26,675 nucleotides of DNA, from assembly GCA_900552915.1 (NCBI GenBank), contig USBS01000011.1, positions 1-26,675 of the forward strand, given 5' to 3'. Positions within the stretch are counted from its first letter, which is position 1; each line of letters begins with the position of its first letter. The position numbers and the translations under genes are program-made. The DNA comes from an uncultured Sutterella sp. (GTDB lineage Bacteria; Pseudomonadota; Gammaproteobacteria; Burkholderiales; Burkholderiaceae_F). Below, piece by piece: positions 8,135 through 14,904 of the stretch. Under the pieces are notes generated by a model that saw only the letters and a program-made list of their open reading frames with translations, ran no database searches and had not been told where the DNA came from.

Positions 8135-9177
8135 CCGGAGAGCTTGGCAAACTCGATCGGCACTTCGCCTTTTTGCGCCAGATGGCGGGCTCGCAGCTGA
8201 CCGCAGCCGCCTTCGATGTCCTGTGCGGCGCTGTCCCGCAGCGTCGCCACGATGCCTGTGCGGCGGAGCACTGTGATGAGATCTTCGATGTGCGGCCGTG
8301 CCGGCCGCTTGAAGTCGCTTCCTTCGGTGGGATTGACGGCAATGAAATTGACCATGGCGTAACGCCCCTTGAGAAGCTCGGCAAGACGTTCGACCTCTTC
8401 AAAGGTGTCGTTGATGCCTGCCAAAAGCGTCCACTCGATCTGAGCCGGGTATTTGGTTGCCTCCGCATAGGAGAGGGTGCGCTCCAGCAGATGTTCGGGC
8501 GTAAACGCCGGGGCATTTTTCAGAAGTTTTTTCCGCTTTTCAAAATCGGTCGTATGCAGCGACAAAGCCAAGGCCGGCTTGACCGACCACGTCGCAAGCG
8601 CGTCGAATAATCGATCGTCTCCCACGGTCGAAACCACAATCTGCTTGTGCGCAAGCCCGGCCACATTGCCGATGAATTCCACCGCTTCTTGGACGGCCGG
8701 CAGATTGTGCGAGGGTTCGCCCATTCCCATCAGTACGACCTTCTTGATATCGGATTTGACGCGGGTTGCGACTACATACTGCGCGGCAATTTCTGCACTT
8801 GAAAGCTGTCTTTGAAGCCCGCCTCTGCCGGTCATGCAGAAAGCGCAGCCTACAGCACACCCCACCTGCGTGGAAATGCACAGCGCTTGTCTGGGCAATA
8901 AAACCGCCTCCACGCAGGCGCCGTCGGGCAGCATGACCAACAGTTTTCCGCTTTCGGCCTGCCGGCTTTCCTGCAGATCGAATCGAGCCAGAGACTGCAG
9001 TCTTTCTTGGAATTCAGGCATTCTCGCTTCAAGCGCTTGGGGAAAACTCGCATGCCCCTGCGACTGCCACGGAGCCAGTCCGAGCCAGGCACGCCAAAGA
9101 CGACGAATATGCGTCGGCTTGGCTCCAAGCTCCGTGAATTCCTTTTCAAATTCGCTCAGGTGCAGTGATCGCGGCAT
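8131..9177 (-). CDS. RlmN/Cfr-family radical SAM RNA methyltransferase
   Basis: Radical SAM enzyme of the family that methylates an adenine of 23S rRNA (RlmN C2, Cfr C8); 348 residues from ATG 9177. The 4Fe-4S motif CxxxCxxC is C107-C111-C114 (CAVGCAFCMTG). The two methyl-transfer cysteines also appear: C100 in LCISTQVGC and C325 in GGCGQL. MGMGEPSHN (SAM-binding) and SLHTT are present. ATG 9177 is preferred because GGAAG lies 6 nt upstream; the frame stays open to a TTG at 9270. The N-terminal 60 residues differ from the usual RlmN accessory domain, and the context is not the common ndk/rlmN/ispG cluster, so this may be a paralogue rather than the housekeeping copy. Confidence 0.88.
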   Translation of the reverse strand: MPRSLHLSEFEKEFTELGAKPTHIRRLWRAWLGLAPWQSQGHASFPQALEARMPEFQERLQSLARFDLQESRQAESGKLLVMLPDGACVEAVLLPRQALCISTQVGCAVGCAFCMTGRGGLQRQLSSAEIAAQYVVATRVKSDIKKVVLMGMGEPSHNLPAVQEAVEFIGNVAGLAHKQIVVSTVGDDRLFDALATWSVKPALALSLHTTDFEKRKKLLKNAPAFTPEHLLERTLSYAEATKYPAQIEWTLLAGINDTFEEVERLAELLKGRYAMVNFIAVNPTEGSDFKRPARPHIEDLITVLRRTGIVATLRDSAAQDIEGGCGQLRARHLAQKGEVPIEFAKLSG

Positions 9178-9212
9178 AAATCTTCCAAACGGCATTCGAT
9201 TGAGTGCATCTG

Positions 9213-9240
9213 CCGGTTTCGTTGTCTCGACAACGACCGG
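9213..9240. repeat. Strong hairpin in the RNA methylase leader
   Basis: CCGGT (9213-9217) pairs with ACCGG (9236-9240) and CGTTGTC with GACAACG inside it; a TT bulge (9218-9219) separates the two stems. The hairpin lies 36 nt upstream of the ATG at 9177 and downstream of nothing coding, within the 251-nt divergent gap (9178-9428) shared with the UPF0114 gene. It has no T run on either strand, so termination is unlikely. Confidence 0.5.
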
Positions 9241-9428
9241 CGCCCGGATTATGCCTTGCCGGCAGGACAAACCGAATCGGCGGTCGAAGGACTCAAACGT
9301 TTTGTTGCATTTTCTCGCGCAAACTCATTTTCGGCAAAGTTTTTTTTGTCAAAATGCCGCACCTTTCCCTGGAAAGGCTCTTGAATTTCGACCCGTTTAT
9401 ATCTATCTACCTCTCGCACTCCGAAAAA

Positions 9429-9926
9429 ATGGAACGCATGTTTGAACGCACTTTTTATGCCGCCCGGTGGTTCTTGGCCCCCGTTTTTCTAGGGCTGTCG
9501 CTTGCGCTGATTGCGCTAGCCATCAAATTTTTCCAGGAGATCTTCCACGTGCTGCCGCATGTGATCTCCATGAGCGAATCCGACCTGATCCTCTCGCTGC
9601 TCTCCCTCATTGACATGGGTCTGGTGGGCGGCCTGATCGTCATGGTGATGTATTCGTCCTACGAGAACTTCGTTTCGCGCATGAATCTTGACGACGCCAA
9701 GGACGAAAAGCTCGGTTGGCTCGGCAAGATGGATGCCGGCTCCTTGAAGAACAAAGTAGCCGCAAGCATCGTTGCCATTTCGTCGATTCACCTGCTGCGC
9801 ATCTTTATGGACATTCAGGCGATATCCAACGACAAGCTTTTGTGGTACGTGGTCATTCACCTGACATTCGTGCTCTCGGCCTTTGTGATGTGCTGCATCG
9901 ACATCATCACCAAAAAGTCGCACTGA
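9429..9926 (+). CDS. UPF0114 (YqhA-like) inner-membrane protein
   Basis: Small membrane protein of the UPF0114 family, 165 residues, function unknown. The start MERMFERTFYAARWFLAPVF matches the beginning of YqhA-type proteins, which fixes ATG 9429, although ATG 9354 is in frame upstream. Hydrophobic segments are at about residues 10-32 (FLAPVFLGLSLALIALAI), 53-75 (SLLSLIDMGLVGGLIVMVMY), 108-128 and 136-157 (VVIHLTFVLSAFVMCCIDII). The family signature KFFQEIFHVLPHV and ESDLILSLLSLIDM is clear. The gene converges on ntrC, ending one base before its stop codon. Confidence 0.9.
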   Translation: MERMFERTFYAARWFLAPVFLGLSLALIALAIKFFQEIFHVLPHVISMSESDLILSLLSLIDMGLVGGLIVMVMYSSYENFVSRMNLDDAKDEKLGWLGKMDAGSLKNKVAASIVAISSIHLLRIFMDIQAISNDKLLWYVVIHLTFVLSAFVMCCIDIITKKSH

Positions 9927-9927
9927 C

Positions 9928-11361
9928 CTACTGCAGTCCCAGTTCCTGAAGCTTGCGCGTAAGCGTATTTCTCCCGACGCCAAGCTTCTGGGCTGCCTCG
10001 ATTTTCTTGCCGTGCGTGAAGCCGAGAGCCGCTTTGTAAACCGCCGTTTCAAAAGCGCGGCTTAATTTATCCATAGCGCGCGGCGTATTGTCCGTCAAAA
10101 GCTGCGTCACCACTTCGGAGAGCTGATCGGTCCAGCCGCCTGCCCGATGCGTCATTGCAGACGCCGCGCTCTCGGACTGTGCCGAAGCTCTCGCCGTCTT
10201 GAATTCAAACGGAAGATCGTCGGGACGAATCCACTGCGACGGCGCCATCACGGTAAGCCAATTGCAAAGGTTTTCCAACTGACGCACATTGCCCGGGAAC
10301 GGGAAGCGCCGAATGACTTCAAGCGCTTCCGGCGTCAGACGCTTGCGGTCCGTTTTGAGATTGGCAGCCGCTGCGCTCAGAAAGTGATCGGCAAGTGCTT
10401 CGATGTCTTCCGTTCGATCGCGTAAAGGCGGCAGCTGCAGGTGAATGACGTTGAGTCGGTGATAAAGATCTTCTCGGAAGAGCCCCTGCCGCACACGCTC
10501 CTCCAGATTTTGGTTGGTTGCGGCAATAACGCGCACGTCGGCCTTGATCGACTGCGTACCGCCGACGCGATAGAAATAGCCGTCGCTTAACACGCGCAGC
10601 AGACGCGTCTGCAGATCGGCCGGCATATCCCCGATTTCATCCAAAAAGAGCGTGCCGCCCTTGGCCTGTTCAAAGCGGCCGTACTGCAGCTGATTGGCTC
10701 CCGTAAAGGCGCCTCGCTCATGTCCGAACAGTTCGCTTTCAAGCAGTTCCCGGGGAATGGCCGCCGTGTTGATCGCCACAAAGGGCGCCTTGCTGCGCAA
10801 ACTGTGCTGATGCAGCGCCCGAGCCACCACTTCCTTGCCGGTGCCGGACTCACCCGTCAAAAGCACCGTCACATTGCTGTGCGCCAGCCGCCCGATGGCC
10901 CGAAACACCTCCTGCATGGCACGCGACTGGCCGATGATTTCGGCGTGTCGTGTCTTTTCCTCCTGCGCCGAGTCGCTCTCCTGGGCGCTTTCGGCAACCG
11001 AGCTTTCTTCGCGGGCGCGGCGCAGCAGTTCGATGGCGCCGTTGATGTCAAAGGGCTTAGCCAGATATTCGTAGGCTCCTCCCTGAAATGCGCTCACGGC
11101 GCTATCGAGGTCGCTGAAGGCCGTCATGATGATGACGGGCAAACCTGGGTACTTCCCTTTAACGAAGGCCAGCAGATCCAGGCCGCTCATGTCGTGCATG
11201 CGAATGTCGCTCAAAAGAACCGACGGCACATCGCTTTCGAACGCCTTGACGACGTCGGCGGCCGATTCAAACAAACGAAACGGCATCTGTGCGCGCGTGA
11301 GTGCTTTTTCAAGCACCCAACGAATCGAGCGGTCATCGTCCACAACCCAAATCTGTCGCAT
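9928..11361 (-). CDS. glnG/ntrC: Nitrogen regulation protein NtrC (sigma-54 activator)
   Basis: Response regulator that activates sigma-54 promoters under nitrogen limitation, 477 residues. The receiver domain (about residues 1-120) has the acidic pocket D8-D9-D10, phospho-acceptor D52 and the switch Lys in LAKPF. The AAA+ domain has Walker A (GESGTGKE, about residues 169-176), the sigma-54-contact loop GAFTGA (about 219-224), Walker B (GTLFLDEIGD) and FREDLYHRLNV. The C-terminal Fis-like helix-turn-helix is visible in KKIEAAQKLGVGRNTLTRKL. ntrB is 14 bp upstream, same strand, so the two are co-transcribed. The length and all motifs are normal for NtrC. Confidence 0.96.
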   Translation of the reverse strand: MRQIWVVDDDRSIRWVLEKALTRAQMPFRLFESAADVVKAFESDVPSVLLSDIRMHDMSGLDLLAFVKGKYPGLPVIIMTAFSDLDSAVSAFQGGAYEYLAKPFDINGAIELLRRAREESSVAESAQESDSAQEEKTRHAEIIGQSRAMQEVFRAIGRLAHSNVTVLLTGESGTGKEVVARALHQHSLRSKAPFVAINTAAIPRELLESELFGHERGAFTGANQLQYGRFEQAKGGTLFLDEIGDMPADLQTRLLRVLSDGYFYRVGGTQSIKADVRVIAATNQNLEERVRQGLFREDLYHRLNVIHLQLPPLRDRTEDIEALADHFLSAAAANLKTDRKRLTPEALEVIRRFPFPGNVRQLENLCNWLTVMAPSQWIRPDDLPFEFKTARASAQSESAASAMTHRAGGWTDQLSEVVTQLLTDNTPRAMDKLSRAFETAVYKAALGFTHGKKIEAAQKLGVGRNTLTRKLQELGLQ

Positions 11362-11374
11362 GTCTTCTTCTCAA

Positions 11375-12463
11375 TTAATTGATCGGTTCACCCAACGGAA
11401 AGAGCAGGCTGAAATCCGTACAGCCCGGACGGCTGTCGACTTCAATCGAGCCGCCGTGACGCTCCACATACGTCTGCACAATCGAAAGTCCCAACCCCGT
11501 GCCGCCATCGCGCCCCGTCACCAACGGATAAAAAATCTTTTCCCGGATGCGCTTGTCGATGCCGGGACCGTTGTCGATTACATGCACATTGACGGCTAAG
11601 CGGTAGCGCTTGCGCTGAATCGTGCACTGACGGGCAATGCGTGTCTTGAGCGTAATTTCCAGCCGTCCCGCCTCAATAAGGCGCTTTCCGGCTTCGGCCG
11701 CATTGCGCATGAGATTGAGAAACACCTGGATGAGTTCTTCGGTATCGCCCGTAATCGGCGGCACCGAAACGTCGTAGTCGCGATTGACGTTAAGTCCTGC
11801 CCCGAATTCAACGCTCACAAGATTGCGTACGCGTTCGAGCACCTCATGCAGGTTGACCTCCGTTAAGTGCGGCTCGCGTCGGTAGGGCTGAAGAAGTCTG
11901 TCGACCAACCCCTGCAGACGGTCGGCTTCCGCAATGATGACCTCGGTGTACTCGCGCTGATCGCGATCCTGCAGTTCGGCTTCCAAAAGCTGGGCTGCAC
12001 CCCGGATGCCGCCGAGCGGGTTTTTCACTTCGTGAGCAAGGTTGCGCAAAAGCGAACGCGTTGCCTCTCCCATCCCAGCTTCCTGCTCCTGTCGGATGCT
12101 TTGAATGGCTTTTTGTACCGGCACAATTTCCAAAAGCACGCTGCTTTCGCTTTCGGCAATGCTCGAAAGCATGATTTGCACAGGTTCGGGGTCGGCAAGC
12201 GGCCGACGCAGTTCGGTTACGGCCGTATAGGGAACAAGCTTTTGGTCCTTGTCGGCAAAGCGCTCGGCCCATTCGCGCACATGTGCAATCAAGAGTCCGA
12301 TGTCGGTTCCCTTGAGATTGCGCCGCGAGCAGCCGATGAGCATTTCTGCCGCGGTGTTGCACCAGAGCACGCGCGCATAGCGATCGAGCACCACGACACC
12401 CGTGGACAACAAGTCCGCCGCAGCCTGAAGCCGCGCGTAAAAGGTACTGCCGCCTCGGCTCAT
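11375..12463 (-). CDS. glnL/ntrB: Nitrogen regulation sensor kinase NtrB
   Basis: Soluble histidine kinase/phosphatase that phosphorylates NtrC under control of PII, 362 residues from ATG 12463. An N-terminal PAS domain (TGVVVLDRYARVLWCNTAAEML) is followed by the H box with H144 (NLAHEVKNPLGGIRGAAQLL), the N box (LNLMRNAAEA), G1 (DNGPGI), the F region (KIFYPL) and G2 (GRDGGTGLGLSIVQ). No membrane segments are present. ATG 12463 is preferred over TTG 12481 because GGGAG lies 9 nt upstream of the ATG. It sits between glnA and ntrC in the classical order. Expression probably comes both from read-through of glnA and a local promoter. Confidence 0.95.
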   Translation of the reverse strand: MSRGGSTFYARLQAAADLLSTGVVVLDRYARVLWCNTAAEMLIGCSRRNLKGTDIGLLIAHVREWAERFADKDQKLVPYTAVTELRRPLADPEPVQIMLSSIAESESSVLLEIVPVQKAIQSIRQEQEAGMGEATRSLLRNLAHEVKNPLGGIRGAAQLLEAELQDRDQREYTEVIIAEADRLQGLVDRLLQPYRREPHLTEVNLHEVLERVRNLVSVEFGAGLNVNRDYDVSVPPITGDTEELIQVFLNLMRNAAEAGKRLIEAGRLEITLKTRIARQCTIQRKRYRLAVNVHVIDNGPGIDKRIREKIFYPLVTGRDGGTGLGLSIVQTYVERHGGSIEVDSRPGCTDFSLLFPLGEPIN

Positions 12464-12529
12464 TACCGGACACTCCCGCAATCATGCGCCTTCAAGGAGA
12501 AGCGCTGAAATGGAAAAAGCCGCACGGGC

Positions 12530-12582
12530 GCCGCGAAGACTCTCACCTTCTCGGCGTCCGGCAGACAGACGACCGTCCGGAC
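12530..12582 (-). promoter_or_regulatory. Two tandem hairpins between glnA and ntrB
   Basis: Reading the minus strand, GTCCGG pairs with CCGGAC (12577-12582 and 12556-12561, 15-nt loop), and directly after it GCCGAGAAG pairs with CTTCGCGGC (12555-12547 and 12538-12530, one mismatch, 8-nt loop). A run of five U follows about 12 nt later. Position after glnA and before ntrB fits a partial terminator that lowers ntrBC expression, as in enteric glnALG; the weak spacing to the U run keeps this tentative. Confidence 0.4.
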
Positions 12583-12619
12583 TGCACCGCAGGCGCGATC
12601 CGGAGGTCCGATCTACTCA

Positions 12620-14032
12620 TCAGCAGGAGTAGTACATCTCGTACTCGACCGGATGCACGGCGCAGCGGTAGCGATCGACTTCGCGGCTCTTGAGGTTAAG
12701 GTACGCATCGATCAGATCGTCGCTGAACACACCGCCGCGAGTGAGGAATTCACGATCCTTGTCGAGGTATTCCAGAGCCTGGCTCAATTCGGAACAGACC
12801 GTCGGGATCTTGGCATTTTCTTCCGGCGGCAGGTCGTACAGATTCTTGTCGGCGGGTTCGCCCGGATGGATCTTGTTCTGAATGCCGTCGAGGCCGGCCA
12901 TCAGCATCGCGGAGAAGGAAAGATAGGGATTGGCCGTCGGATCGGGGAAGCGCACTTCAACGCGGCGAGCCTTAGGGCTTGCGACGTGCGGAATACGCAG
13001 AGAAGCCGAACGGTTGCGAGCGGAATAAGCGAGCTTCACCGGAGCTTCATAGCCCGGCACCAAACGCTTGTAGGAGTTGGTGGTCGGGTTGGTGAAGGCG
13101 TTCAAAGCACGCGCGTGCTTGATGATACCGCCGATGTAGTAGAGCGCCAGTTCGGAAAGACCCGCATAACCGTTGCCGGCAAAGAGGTTCTGATCGTCCT
13201 TCCAGATGGACTGATGCACGTGCATGCCCGAGCCGTTGTCGCCGAACATGGGCTTGGGCATGAAGGTTGCAGTCTTGCCGTAGGCGGCAGCCACGTTCCA
13301 GATCGTGTACTTCATGATCTGCAGCCAGTCGGCGCGCTTGACAAGGGTCGAGAAGCGCGTACCGATTTCGCACTGGCCGGCGGCACCCACTTCGTGATGC
13401 TGCACCTCGCAGGGCACACCCTGCTGCTCGAGCAGCGTCACCATTTCGGCGCGGATGTCGGCAAGCGTGTCGACCGGGGGAACGGGGAAATAGCCGCCCT
13501 TAAACGGAGCGCGGTGGCCGAGGTTGCCGCCTTCGTATTCGATCTGGCTCGCCCAGGGGCCTTCTTCGGAGAAGATCTTGAAGAAGGTGTTGTTCGGTTC
13601 GTTGGCGTAGGTAACGGCGTCGAAGATGAAGAATTCGGGTTCGGGACCGAAGAAAGCCTTGTCACCGATGCCCGTGCTCTTGAGATAATTTTCCGCACGG
13701 CGGGCAAGCGAACGCGGATCGCGCCCGTAGCCCTTGCCGGTATCGGGCTCAAGAACATCGCAAGTGAGAATGAGCGTGTTCTGTTCGCGGAACGGATCCA
13801 TGCGGGCCGTATCAGGATCCGGCATGAGGATCATGTCGCTTGCTTCAATGCCCTTCCAGCCTTCCATGGACGAGCCGTCGAAAGCCTGACCGTCTTCGAA
13901 CGTGTCTTCGGTGAGCTGATGGGCCGGAACGGTCATGTGCTGTTCTTTGCCGCGGGTGTCGGTCAAGCGGTAGTCGACGAATTTGACGTCGTTGTCTTTC
14001 ACCATCTGCAGAACGTCTGCGGGCGAGGTCAT
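12620..14032 (-). CDS. glnA: Glutamine synthetase type I
   Basis: Makes glutamine from glutamate, ammonia and ATP; cytosolic dodecamer. 470 residues, normal for GSI-beta. Landmarks: DGSSMEGW (Asp50-loop region), FFGPEPEFFIFD with the metal-binding Glu residues, NGSGMHVHQS (ammonia/glutamate site), PTTNSYKRLVPGYEAPV and RFPDPTANPYL. The adenylylation Tyr is present in KNLYDLPPEE, so GlnE control is expected. A strong Shine-Dalgarno (AGGAG) precedes the ATG. Upstream lie a sigma-54 promoter and an NtrC site, consistent with nitrogen-regulated expression. glnA, ntrB and ntrC run in the same direction. Confidence 0.98.
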   Translation of the reverse strand: MTSPADVLQMVKDNDVKFVDYRLTDTRGKEQHMTVPAHQLTEDTFEDGQAFDGSSMEGWKGIEASDMILMPDPDTARMDPFREQNTLILTCDVLEPDTGKGYGRDPRSLARRAENYLKSTGIGDKAFFGPEPEFFIFDAVTYANEPNNTFFKIFSEEGPWASQIEYEGGNLGHRAPFKGGYFPVPPVDTLADIRAEMVTLLEQQGVPCEVQHHEVGAAGQCEIGTRFSTLVKRADWLQIMKYTIWNVAAAYGKTATFMPKPMFGDNGSGMHVHQSIWKDDQNLFAGNGYAGLSELALYYIGGIIKHARALNAFTNPTTNSYKRLVPGYEAPVKLAYSARNRSASLRIPHVASPKARRVEVRFPDPTANPYLSFSAMLMAGLDGIQNKIHPGEPADKNLYDLPPEENAKIPTVCSELSQALEYLDKDREFLTRGGVFSDDLIDAYLNLKSREVDRYRCAVHPVEYEMYYSC

Positions 14033-14103
14033 GATTGTTTTCTCCTAAATTCGGAAATGATCTGTCTGCTGCGGTGTTGCAAAACTCCGCTGCCGATACG
14101 CAA

Positions 14104-14119
14104 AGCAAATTTCATGCCA
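14104..14119 (-). promoter_or_regulatory. Sigma-54 promoter of glnA
   Basis: On the minus strand TGGCATG-N4-TTGCT, with the GG and GC elements at the required spacing; only the sixth base departs from the TGGCACG-N4-TTGCW consensus. The predicted transcript start is near 14093, giving a leader of about 60 nt before the glnA ATG. Confidence 0.85.
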
Positions 14120-14192
14120 AATCCCGCGATCCCCTAAAACAACCGACGGGAAAGGCGAGCGCGGCATATTCGCCCTGAATTGTACGGCCTGA

Positions 14193-14209
14193 CGCACGCT
14201 TTTGGTGCA
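14193..14209. promoter_or_regulatory. NtrC enhancer site upstream of glnA
   Basis: CGCACG-CTTTT-GGTGCA compares with the NtrC consensus TGCACC-N5-GGTGCA: the right half is perfect, the left matches four of six. Its centre is about 108 bp upstream of the predicted sigma-54 start, the same distance as the proximal site at E. coli glnAp2. Two more right-type half-sites, GGTGCG, lie at 14237-14242 and 14247-14252 and might form a weak second site. Confidence 0.65.
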
Positions 14210-14316
14210 TTTGCGGATGTTGCTCCCCCTCTTTTTGGTGCGTCCCGGTGCGTATTCCTTGCGACAGGTCAAGCTTGCACTTGCCTGTAAAGCTACCTTT
14301 TTCAGCGTCGACCGCA

Positions 14317-14322
14317 TAAAAT
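14317..14322 (+). promoter_or_regulatory. Possible -10 box of ssrA
   Basis: TAAAAT stands 16 nt before the mature tmRNA 5' end, which leaves room for a short RNase P-processed leader. No convincing -35 hexamer is found 16-18 bp upstream, so confidence is low. Confidence 0.3.
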
Positions 14323-14338
14323 GCGTCTTCGCTCATAC

Positions 14339-14704
14339 GGGGGTGCTCTGGTTTCGACGGGGTGCAGGACGCCGTACGATGCATGCCGAGGTCTAGTCTC
14401 CTCGCTAAACAACTAGAAAAAAATAAACGCCAACAACGAGCGTTTCGCTCTCGCCGCTTAATGCCGCGAGCGATGCACTGAGTGGTCGCAGGCTCAGGTC
14501 GGGTAAAACCGGCAGCATCGTCATTTCACTGTGACTGGAAGCTGACGGAGCCGTGACGGCAGTTTCGAGATCCAAGCGGCTGGCTGTCTGAAGGCCCGTT
14601 CAACGGCACAGCAGACAGTGAGAACTCAAAATAGTTGAACTAAGCATGTAGATTCGACGGAAAAATCGCTTCGGACGCGGGTTCAATTCCCGCCACCTCC
14701 ACCA
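14339..14704 (+). ncRNA. ssrA: tmRNA (ssrA), one-piece form
   Basis: Ribosome-rescue RNA acting with SmpB. The 5' end GGGGGTG (14339-14345) pairs with CACCTCC (14694-14700), forming the 7-bp acceptor stem with one G-U pair, followed by the discriminator A and an encoded CCA ending at 14704. The conserved 5' tract GCTCTGGTTTCGACGGGG and the T-loop region GGTTCAATTCCCGCC are present. The tag frame begins at the resume codon GCC (14429) and reads ANNERFALAA, ending at TAA (14459-14461). The length, 366 nt, is normal, and no split or permuted arrangement is seen. The gene lies in the glnA-tamA gap. Confidence 0.97.
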
Positions 14705-14904
14705 ATTCCACACGCCTCGCCGTGTTAACACGGTATCGCACCCAGAAACAGTAGCCGAAGGTTGAATTGACAAAGCCGTTGCCATTTTCAAACGGCAAAT
14801 CGGGAAAACTTCCGCCTCACACTGAATAACAATTCAGCACGAAAGCTCGGAGCACAGGCAAAATTACTCCGTGCGTGCCTGTCAATCATCCTTGCCTACA
14901 CAGA
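14705..14904. other. ssrA-tamA intergenic region with several small inverted repeats
   Basis: No gene is seen. It holds a 14-bp perfect palindrome CCGTGTTAACACGG (14720-14733), GCCGTT/AACGGC (14775-14780 and 14791-14796), CTGAAT/ATTCAG with a 4-nt loop (14822-14837), and ACAGGCA/TGCCTGT (14854-14860 and 14876-14882). None is followed by a clear T run on the plus strand, so the ssrA terminator is not identified with certainty. Confidence 0.5.

Noticed and set aside
12653..14137. A 494-codon open frame on the plus strand
   Set aside because: Mirror frame of glnA. Its translation resembles no family, while the opposite strand is a textbook glutamine synthetase; long antisense frames are common in GC-rich coding DNA.
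14720..14733. CCGTGTTAACACGG considered as the ssrA terminator
   Set aside because: A perfect palindrome without loop bases and without a following T run cannot be supported as an intrinsic terminator; kept only as an inverted repeat in the intergenic entry.
14600..14791. A 63-codon minus-strand frame over the tmRNA 3' end
   Set aside because: The sequence is fully explained by the tmRNA acceptor and T arm; the frame has no homology or start signal.
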